Assembly: GCA_031549925.1 (NCBI GenBank)
Contig: JAVBPA010000097.1
Location: forward strand, 1-7,586
Length of the DNA: 7,586 nt
Direction of reading: 5' to 3'
Source: JAVBPA01 sp031549925
Lineage (GTDB): Bacteria > Bacillota > Clostridia > Oscillospirales > CAG-272
Of this stretch, positions 1 through 5,563 are shown in pieces; the stretch's first letter is position 1; each line of letters starts with the position of its first letter. Below the pieces are notes generated by a model. That model did no database searches, was not told the origin of the DNA, and saw only the letters and a list, made by a program, of their open reading frames with translations. Position numbers and translations under genes: made by a program.

Positions 1-1
1 T

Positions 2-520
2 GATATAATACAGCAGTTTGCCGGAATCGATATAATCGGTACAAAATCACTTGTGGTATTTTATGACACTATTCCTGTTTATTTTAACGGAGCGGTGCTT
101 TGTTCTTTGTTTAAATCCGATTATAATACGGAAAATTTTGACCAGATAAACGTTCTGTTTTCCGAAAAAAGCTATATAAAAGAACAAAACGAAATTTCCG
201 GTTATAATACAATCATAGATGAAAACGGTAATTCGGATGATAATTCCGTATCTGATTCTGTTACTACTGAAAACGAATTTGATATAACCGATACCTTCGA
301 TGAAGAAAATATTGAAGAAACCGAAGAAACAGATAAACAAGCCGAATTACAAAATAATGACCAAAATATTCATATATTGTCGAAGCTTAAACCGGTGTTT
401 TGCATAAACTGGAATGACACCATTGATACTTATTATTTAATTCCCGCTTGGTATATTGAATACGAAAGCGGAATTGTACGAATAAGGAACGCAATAAACG
501 GAAATTTATATACATTATGA
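2..520 (+). CDS. Possible YycH/YycI-like regulatory protein, C-terminal part (5' end cut by the window edge)
   Basis: The frame is open from the first bases to a TGA at 518-520, giving 172 residues of a protein that begins outside the window. A GTG at 53 lies inside the open frame and has no ribosome binding site in front of it, so it is probably not the start. The fragment has a strand-rich block (LVVFYDTIPVYFNG), then a roughly 48-residue acidic, Ser/Thr/Asn-rich segment (about 218-363), then a closing block with YLIPAWYIEYESG and NAINGNLYTL. A final 'IPAWYI...NAINGN' strand pair resembles the ends of PepSY/YycH/YycI-type extracytoplasmic domains, which in Firmicutes modulate the WalK cell-wall sensor kinase. 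The position just upstream of murA fits a wall-related role. The family call is inference from motif feel and context; the N-terminal signal anchor that would support it is outside the window. Confidence 0.4.
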   Translation, partial: DIIQQFAGIDIIGTKSLVVFYDTIPVYFNGAVLCSLFKSDYNTENFDQINVLFSEKSYIKEQNEISGYNTIIDENGNSDDNSVSDSVTTENEFDITDTFDEENIEETEETDKQAELQNNDQNIHILSKLKPVFCINWNDTIDTYYLIPAWYIEYESGIVRIRNAINGNLYTL

Positions 521-579
521 TTAAAATGCTATTATTTCTGATAAAAAATGAAAAAGTTCTTTTAAAATGATTACCAATA

Positions 580-588
580 TGGTATAAT
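580..588 (+). promoter_or_regulatory. Extended -10 promoter for murA
   Basis: TGGTATAAT is a perfect TATAAT (583-588) with the TGn extension one base upstream. The region 17 bp further upstream (560-565, TTTTAA) is a poor -35, as is common for extended -10 promoters. Transcription would begin near 595, leaving a leader of about 64 nt before the murA ATG at 659. Its presence suggests murA need not depend on read-through from the upstream gene. Confidence 0.6.
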
Positions 589-640
589 GACTGAATGTAG
601 TCTTAACTTATAAAATCAATTATAATTGTCAGCGTAAAAA

Positions 641-646
641 AGGTGG
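641..646 (+). promoter_or_regulatory. Ribosome binding site of murA
   Basis: AGGTGG lies 12 nt before the ATG at 659, in an A-rich leader. The spacing is slightly long, but no closer purine-rich motif or competing in-frame start exists, so it supports the ATG at 659 as the start. Confidence 0.6.
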
Positions 647-658
647 AAAAAACTAAAC

Positions 659-1951
659 ATGGAAAAAATAATTATAAACGGCGGAAAACCTCTTTTCGGA
701 ACCGTTGAAATAAACGGAATGAAAAATGCGGCTACCGCTATTATATTGGCAAACATACTTGTCGGTGACATTTGTGTAATAGAAAACTTACCCGAAATAA
801 GCGATGTTAATGTTTCTTTGGAAATATTGGCTGCGATGGGTGTAAAAATACGCAGAATAAATAGAAACAGTGTAGAAATAGATTCAACTTATGTTAAAAA
901 CGGGTCATCTCCATATGAGCTTGTTCGTAAAATGAGATCATCATATTACGTACTGGGCGCGGAACTGGGAAGATTCGGCCATGCTTACGCGGCTTATCCC
1001 GGCGGCTGCGATTTCGGCGTTCGTCCTATTGACCAGCATGTAAAGGGATTTGAAGCTCTCGGCGCGACCGTAACAACCGTTGAAGGGGGATACATTGAAG
1101 CGACAACCCAAAACGGAGTAAGAGGAAACAGCATATATTTCGACTGCAATACCGTAGGCGGAACAATTAATATAATATTAGCGGCGGTTTTGGCAAAAGG
1201 TACGACTATCGTTGAAAACGCAGCCCGTGAACCTCATGTTGTTGACGTTGCAAACTTTTTGAACTCCTGCGGAGCAAAGATATCCGGAGCGGGAACAGAT
1301 ACAATAAAAATCAGAGGTGTTTCAAAACTTCACGGATGCAATTATTCCATAATCCCCGATATGATAGAAGCCGGAACATATATGATAATAGCAGCGGCGA
1401 CGGGCGGAAAGTTAAAGATAAACAACATAATACCCAAGCATTTGGAATCGATATCGGCAAAGCTTGAGGAAATAGGCGTTGAAATCGAGGAAGACGACGA
1501 TTTTTTAGTTGTATCAAGAAAGGGAGATTTAAACCGCGCAAACATAAAAACTCTTCCTTATCCCGGTTTTCCGACCGACCTGCAGCCTCAGATTTGCGCT
1601 CTTTTATGTTTTGCCAGCGGAATAAGTATGCTTAATGAAAGTATCTGGGATAACCGTTTCCGTTATGTTCAGGAATTAAAACGTATGGGAGCTAATATAA
1701 AGGTCGATGGCAGAACCGCTGTTATAGAGGGAGGAAATGCCCTTTCAGGAGCTTCTGTCAGTGCGATGGATCTCCGTGCCGGCGCCGCTTTGGTTATAGC
1801 AGGGCTTGCGGCAAGCGGCAAAACCGAAATAGACGGCGTATATTATATCGAACGCGGATATTGCAATTTGGTTGAAAAGCTTTCAGAAATAGGCGCGGAT
1901 ATTAAAAAAGTATATATTCCGGAATCAAATCCTTACGAAATCGCAACCTGA
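659..1951 (+). CDS. murA: UDP-N-acetylglucosamine 1-carboxyvinyltransferase MurA
   Basis: This enzyme transfers the enolpyruvyl group of phosphoenolpyruvate to UDP-GlcNAc, the first committed cytoplasmic step of peptidoglycan synthesis. The 430-residue product has the full family length and covers both EPSP-synthase-like domains. Visible landmarks are K22-N23 in the N-terminal active-site motif, R93 in KMRSS, the loop PGGCDFGVRPID with catalytic Cys117 and R122, ENAAREPHVVDVANFL (186-201), the FPTDLQ motif with general-base Asp307, DLRAGAALV with Asp371, and YYIERGY with Arg399. Cys117 is the residue alkylated by fosfomycin; it is Cys rather than Asp, so intrinsic target-based resistance is not predicted. 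The start at 659 is supported by AGGTGG at 641-646 and by alignment of MEKIIINGGKPLFGTVEI to the usual family N-terminus. Firmicutes often carry two MurA paralogues; I cannot tell which one this is. Confidence 0.97.
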   Translation: MEKIIINGGKPLFGTVEINGMKNAATAIILANILVGDICVIENLPEISDVNVSLEILAAMGVKIRRINRNSVEIDSTYVKNGSSPYELVRKMRSSYYVLGAELGRFGHAYAAYPGGCDFGVRPIDQHVKGFEALGATVTTVEGGYIEATTQNGVRGNSIYFDCNTVGGTINIILAAVLAKGTTIVENAAREPHVVDVANFLNSCGAKISGAGTDTIKIRGVSKLHGCNYSIIPDMIEAGTYMIIAAATGGKLKINNIIPKHLESISAKLEEIGVEIEEDDDFLVVSRKGDLNRANIKTLPYPGFPTDLQPQICALLCFASGISMLNESIWDNRFRYVQELKRMGANIKVDGRTAVIEGGNALSGASVSAMDLRAGAALVIAGLAASGKTEIDGVYYIERGYCNLVEKLSEIGADIKKVYIPESNPYEIAT

Positions 1952-1962
1952 AACAAAACTAA

Positions 1963-2023
1963 ACCGGATTCAACAAATCGCAAGATTCACCGGATAAACC
2001 GGATCAACGGATAAACCGGATAA
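1963..2023 (+). repeat. Short tandem repeat, ACCGGATAA-like units
   Basis: The 134-bp gap between murA and the HAD gene contains four exact ACCGGAT cores, at 1963, 1989, 1998 and 2015, plus a shorter ACGGAT at 2007. From 1989 the units run head to tail with lengths of 9, 9, 8 and 9 bp (ACCGGATAA, then ACCGGATCA, then ACGGATAA, then ACCGGATAA). The first copy is separated from the rest by a segment that repeats GATTCA (1967 and 1984). Each full core contains the self-complementary CCGG. Both flanking coding regions stay outside it. It could be simple slippage or a small binding-site cluster; the sequence alone does not decide. Confidence 0.75.
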
Positions 2024-2085
2024 AAAATAAAAAAACGGTATTTTCTATTTTAAAAACCAATGTAACGGATATTAAATAAATAAAT

Positions 2086-2784
2086 ATGAAGTATAAATTA
2101 ATTATTTTTGATATGGACGGAGTTCTGGTGGATTCCGAGCCCGCAATAAAATATTCTTCGCAGTTATCTCTTCTCGAATGGGGCGTGCACGCTTCGCCGG
2201 ATGATTTTCACGAATTTACAGGAATGGGCGACGATAAATTTATCGGAGGAGTAGCCCAAAAATACGGCGTTGAATATAAAACCGAGATGAAGAAACGCGC
2301 ATATGAAATTTATCTCGCAAACGCCGCCGAAAAAGTAATGGTTTATCCGTGGTCAAAGAATATATTAAATGAGTTATATTCCGCCGGATATACGCTTGCC
2401 TTAGCCTCCGCTTCCGATTATGTCAAGGTTGAATGTAATATTAACTGTATCGGTGTAGACAAAAATATTTTCAGTGCGGTAATTACCGGCAGCGATGTTA
2501 AAAATAAAAAGCCCGCACCCGATATTTTTTTGAAAGCCTTTGAAAGCGCAAAGGAAAAAAATATAACTTCGCCTCAGAATATCGATAATATTTCAAAAAA
2601 CGAAGTTATTGTTATAGAGGATTCACTTTCAGGAGTCATGGCGGCAAAAGCGGCGGGAATGATTGCAATAGCCGTTACAACATCCTTTTGCAGGGAAGAA
2701 TTGCAAAAAGCGGGAGCTGATTATATTACAGATTCACTTGAAAATTTGCCTTTTATAATATCTTCCCGAATTTCGGATAATTAG
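2086..2784 (+). CDS. HAD-superfamily hydrolase, beta-phosphoglucomutase/phosphatase-like
   Basis: A 232-residue cytoplasmic HAD protein of subfamily I, predicted to act through a phospho-aspartate on a small phosphorylated metabolite, probably a sugar phosphate. Motif I is FDMDGVLVDSE with nucleophile Asp9 and acid/base Asp11; motif II is ASAS with Ser108; motif III is Lys142 in KKPAPDIF; motif IV is VIEDSLSGVMAAKAAG with Glu178-Asp179. Residues about 18-85 form a helical C1 cap. The loop between motifs III and IV (about 158-172, Asn/Ile/Ser-rich) looks some eight residues longer than usual. The exact substrate cannot be told. The ATG at 2086 directly precedes the conserved first strand, but no Shine-Dalgarno is visible: the leader is TAAATAAATAAAT. 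It may be co-transcribed with murA. Its last 17 codons, including the stop, overlap the end of the opposing radical SAM gene. Confidence 0.9.
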   Translation: MKYKLIIFDMDGVLVDSEPAIKYSSQLSLLEWGVHASPDDFHEFTGMGDDKFIGGVAQKYGVEYKTEMKKRAYEIYLANAAEKVMVYPWSKNILNELYSAGYTLALASASDYVKVECNINCIGVDKNIFSAVITGSDVKNKKPAPDIFLKAFESAKEKNITSPQNIDNISKNEVIVIEDSLSGVMAAKAAGMIAIAVTTSFCREELQKAGADYITDSLENLPFIISSRISDN

Positions 2785-4389
2785 ATAATAATTTTCAGTG
2801 TCAAAAGAAAATAAGCATATTTCCGCTTGATTCAAATTAAATTTTGCTTTTTTACAGGAAGAATCAATATTATTTTTACTAGAAACGAATTCAGCTTCCG
2901 TAATAATATCACAAAAATACTTTTCGTAAAGTTCTTTCTTTTCAGAATCAGTTTTATAAGCTTTATTCAAACGTAAAATTTCCGGAGGCGAATGAGTTTC
3001 GCAAAGCAGCCAGTCAAGCACAAGATAATCGTTCAGATAATCATTATTTATTCCAGCCGATTCTTTTATATACATATACATTAGCTCGCATAACCTGTTT
3101 TGTGATACTGTTGTTATATCGATGTTTTCAATATAATCATCAAATTTTTCATAAAACATAAAAGGCGAGCTTATATTTTTTATTACATAATCCATTACAA
3201 GCTTAAATTTTCCGCTGCTGCATCTGTCGGAAAGCATGGCAATTCGTTCGATTTTACATATTTCCGCGTAATCTATATAATTGTTTTTCAAAATAGTGTA
3301 CGGAGGTTTATTATCGTATACAATACCGTATTTTTCGGTTTCCGAGTATATCTGCGAACCTCCCAAAATTTTTAGAATACCTACCTGGAGCTTGTCGCAA
3401 AAATTATATACACTGTCAAAGGATTTTCCGAAGCTTGCGTAATCTTCGTACGGCAAACCCGCTATAAGATCGCAGTGGATATTTATATTACCGTAATTTT
3501 TTAAAATTCCCGCGTTTTCAATCATTTTATATTGATCGCATTTCCGGTTTATCGCGGCAAGCGTTTCTTTATTAACGCTTTGTATTCCGATTTCAAACTG
3601 TATTTTATTACAAGGCATACGTTTTAAAATCTCAAAGCTCCCATCGTTTAATAACTCCGAACGGATTTCAAAGTGGTATGTCAAAGTAAAACGGCTTTCG
3701 GCAAGAGCCTCCCAAATTTTATTTGCCCGCTTTATATCATAATTGAAAGTCCTGTCAACAAATTTGATGATTTTAACTTTCCCGCTGAATTTTTCGAATT
3801 CCTGTAAATCATCGATAACCTTATCTGCGGTTTTTGTCCGAAGTGTATTTTCTCCTCCCGAAAGACAAAAGCTGCATTTAAAAGGACATCCTCTTGATGA
3901 TTCATAGTACAGAATATCACCGTTTTTTATATCGGAATCCGTATATCCTATTCCGCTTTTTATAAAATCCTCATAAGGTTTATTCTGACCTATTATTTTT
4001 TGTGTGATATTTTCCTCCGCTAATTTTAAAAAAGAATCTTCGCCTTCTCCTTTTATAACATGGTCGATGTACGGATGCGATGCGAAAAAGCTTTCGTCAA
4101 CAAATGAAACCTCCGGACCGCCGAACACAATTTTTGATTCAGGCAGCAGTGCTTTTAACTGATAAGCATAATTATAAAGCTCGTCCGCATTCCAGATATA
4201 ACATGAAAAGCCGTAAATATCGGCTTTTTCGCAACAGAGGTCTAAAAGGACAGCACGGCGTCTGTCCTTTAAACTCCTCTCTATTATCTTTACATCGTGT
4301 TTTTTTCCCTTAAAACAATCCGCTATACATCTAACCGCCGGATTTGTTTGGTAATATGATGAATTTAGGGCAAATAATATTATTTTCAT
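2734..4389 (-). CDS. B12-binding-domain radical SAM protein, DUF4080-like
   Basis: A 551-residue predicted radical SAM enzyme. Residues about 1-130 form a Rossmann-like B12-binding-type domain (MKIILFALNSSYYQTNPAVR, then DIYGFSCYIWN and the GGPEVS turn at 90-95), but the canonical cobalamin DxHxxG motif is not visible. The [4Fe-4S]/SAM motif is RGCPFKCSFC, with Cys168, Cys172 and Cys175, followed by FVDRTFNYD (210-218), FEIGIQSVN (265-273) and DLIAGLPYED (307-316), as in the Elp3/MiaB-type barrel. The C-terminal part (about 365-551) resembles the DUF4080 region of similar Firmicutes proteins and is cysteine-rich (434, 463, 493, 512, 525). I know of no established substrate for this family. 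The ATG overlaps the TGA of the upstream ATPase gene as ATGA (4386-4389), with no separate strong ribosome binding site, so translation is probably coupled. The last 16 residues are encoded antisense to the HAD gene. Confidence 0.9.
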   Translation of the reverse strand: MKIILFALNSSYYQTNPAVRCIADCFKGKKHDVKIIERSLKDRRRAVLLDLCCEKADIYGFSCYIWNADELYNYAYQLKALLPESKIVFGGPEVSFVDESFFASHPYIDHVIKGEGEDSFLKLAEENITQKIIGQNKPYEDFIKSGIGYTDSDIKNGDILYYESSRGCPFKCSFCLSGGENTLRTKTADKVIDDLQEFEKFSGKVKIIKFVDRTFNYDIKRANKIWEALAESRFTLTYHFEIRSELLNDGSFEILKRMPCNKIQFEIGIQSVNKETLAAINRKCDQYKMIENAGILKNYGNINIHCDLIAGLPYEDYASFGKSFDSVYNFCDKLQVGILKILGGSQIYSETEKYGIVYDNKPPYTILKNNYIDYAEICKIERIAMLSDRCSSGKFKLVMDYVIKNISSPFMFYEKFDDYIENIDITTVSQNRLCELMYMYIKESAGINNDYLNDYLVLDWLLCETHSPPEILRLNKAYKTDSEKKELYEKYFCDIITEAEFVSSKNNIDSSCKKAKFNLNQAEICLFSFDTENYYLIIRNSGRYYKRQIFK

Positions 4390-5459
4390 TTAAAAATCTT
4401 TATAAGTAATTTTTTTGTATATTCTTCTTTTTTTCTGAAATCCATAGCGGAGGTGTAAATCGTTTCGAGTTCAAAATGGAGTCTTTTTATTTCGGCAAAA
4501 GAATTTTCCGCTCCGTCCATTAAGGATTCGCAGCAGCGTTTTCCGAATCTGAGCTTTGCTTTGTGATTTTTCAGCTTGTCAAAATCGATAAAACGATTCA
4601 TGTTGACTATTTTGTCATTCAAATCATCCGCATTATATGATTCGCTTATTATATAAGCTATTGATAAATCATCCAGATATATTCCGTTTATACGCTCGGG
4701 GTTTTTCGGGTCGCGGCTGACAATGATTGATTTTTGCTTTTCTTTTAATTGTTCCATTAATTCTTTTGTAAAAAAATACCCCGCGCCTAATTTATCGCGG
4801 ATTATCACCCGGTTTTTTGCAATTTTATAAAAAGAATTAAATGACACATATCCGTCCATTGAAACGGCGTCTGTGAAGCGGTTTTCGATTTTAAAGCTAT
4901 TTCCGCAATCTGTTTTTATATCGGAAAGCAATCTTTTTACAGCAGCTTTCATTTTATCTGCGAACAAAGCTTCTTCTGTAAGTTTGAGCATTTCTCCGTA
5001 TATCATTTCATATGCTGATAAATAATGGTACGCGCTAACGTAATGCTCCGCTTTTTTATCTGTAAGTTCATGTATTTTATCTTTTTTTGAAACGAGCTTC
5101 TCGGTTTTCCAGAAATCACCTAAATATATAATTTCATCGCTTGCGCCCGGATACCATGGGTCGGCAATATGCGGAGCTGTACCGTCTATCACACCGATAT
5201 CAAGATCTTTTATAATAATACCGTCAAGCGAATTCGAGTCGGATGAGCAATAGAAGTATTCGGCGTCATAACCTCTGTTCTGCGCTTCGTTTACAATATC
5301 AAACATCAGTTTTGATTTACCTGTACCCGGTCCGCCTTTTATAATATAGAGTTTATTTAATCCTCTGAAAATTTCACTGTAATAACTGACAAAACCCGAT
5401 GAAGTATTTGCTGCCGCGAAGTATTTTTTATTTAAAGATAAATTATTTATATCTGTCAT
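4386..5459 (-). CDS. P-loop ATPase, PRK06851-like, with degenerate second P-loop
   Basis: A 357-residue predicted cytoplasmic ATP-binding protein. Counting from the ATG at 5459, residues 42-49 are a perfect Walker A, GGPGTGKS, after KLYIIK. CSSDSNSLDGIIIKDLDIGVIDGTAPH (about 71-97) follows and matches the N-terminal half of PRK06851-type proteins, which have two P-loop halves. The second half (about 200-357) keeps the layout (RVIIRDKLGAG, then NPERINGIYLDDLSIAYI) but the Walker Lys and Ser are Tyr228 and Phe229. A helical, charged segment (about 120-185) joins the halves. The frame extends to a TTG at 5477, but GAGGGAG at 5469-5475 lies 9 nt before the ATG at 5459 and would be inside the longer version, so I take 5459. 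It overlaps the downstream radical SAM gene by 4 bp. The biological role of the family is not established to my knowledge. Confidence 0.85.
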   Translation of the reverse strand: MTDINNLSLNKKYFAAANTSSGFVSYYSEIFRGLNKLYIIKGGPGTGKSKLMFDIVNEAQNRGYDAEYFYCSSDSNSLDGIIIKDLDIGVIDGTAPHIADPWYPGASDEIIYLGDFWKTEKLVSKKDKIHELTDKKAEHYVSAYHYLSAYEMIYGEMLKLTEEALFADKMKAAVKRLLSDIKTDCGNSFKIENRFTDAVSMDGYVSFNSFYKIAKNRVIIRDKLGAGYFFTKELMEQLKEKQKSIIVSRDPKNPERINGIYLDDLSIAYIISESYNADDLNDKIVNMNRFIDFDKLKNHKAKLRFGKRCCESLMDGAENSFAEIKRLHFELETIYTSAMDFRKKEEYTKKLLIKIFK

Positions 5460-5468
5460 CAATTCATA

Positions 5469-5475
5469 CTCCCTC
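5469..5475 (-). promoter_or_regulatory. Ribosome binding site of the ATPase gene (decides its start)
   Basis: On the minus strand GAGGGAG sits 9 nt before the ATG at 5459-5457, an ideal spacing. The alternative in-frame TTG at 5477-5475 overlaps this motif and has no purine-rich site of its own, so the shorter start is preferred. Confidence 0.7.
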
Positions 5476-5479
5476 AATT

Positions 5480-5488
5480 TGTTATAAT
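5480..5488 (+). promoter_or_regulatory. Extended -10 promoter, probably for nagA
   Basis: TGTTATAAT is a consensus TATAAT (5483-5488) with TGn extension, the same architecture as the murA promoter and at a similar distance from its start codon (about 75 nt from box to ATG). No good -35 precedes it, because that DNA is the start of the divergent ATPase gene. A second possibility on the same strand is TTGTTA (5479-5484) with TATATC (5502-5507) at 17-bp spacing. Transcription runs away from the ATPase gene, whose own promoter must lie further right in the same 100 bp. Confidence 0.5.
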
Positions 5489-5554
5489 ATAATCGTATTT
5501 CTATATCATATTATGCAAAAAAAGGAAGCATGTTAATAAAAACTATACATTTAC

Positions 5555-5558
5555 GGAG
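5555..5558 (+). promoter_or_regulatory. Ribosome binding site of nagA
   Basis: GGAG lies 5 nt before the ATG at 5564 within ACGGAGAAATT and supports that start. Confidence 0.65.
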
Positions 5559-5563
5559 AAATT

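Noticed and set aside
47..340. Antisense open frame of 97 codons opposite the partial gene at the left edge
   Set aside because: It is rich in Phe and Ile only because it is the complement of an Asp/Glu/Asn-rich coding strand; it has no ribosome binding site or recognisable motif.
1311..1545. Two antisense open frames of 67 to 76 codons inside murA
   Set aside because: They lie wholly within a conserved enzyme gene and have no start signals or family resemblance.
1963..2023. CRISPR array
   Set aside because: The units are only 7 to 9 bp, mostly without unique spacers, and no cas gene is present.
2024..2050. Intrinsic terminator after murA
   Set aside because: The A-rich run followed by TATTTTCTATTTT can pair only through weak A-T pairs with mismatches, and there is no GC stem.
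5460..5477. Longer ATPase beginning at TTG 5477
   Set aside because: The Shine-Dalgarno GAGGGAG would lie inside the coding sequence, while it is ideally spaced for the ATG at 5459; the six extra residues add nothing conserved.
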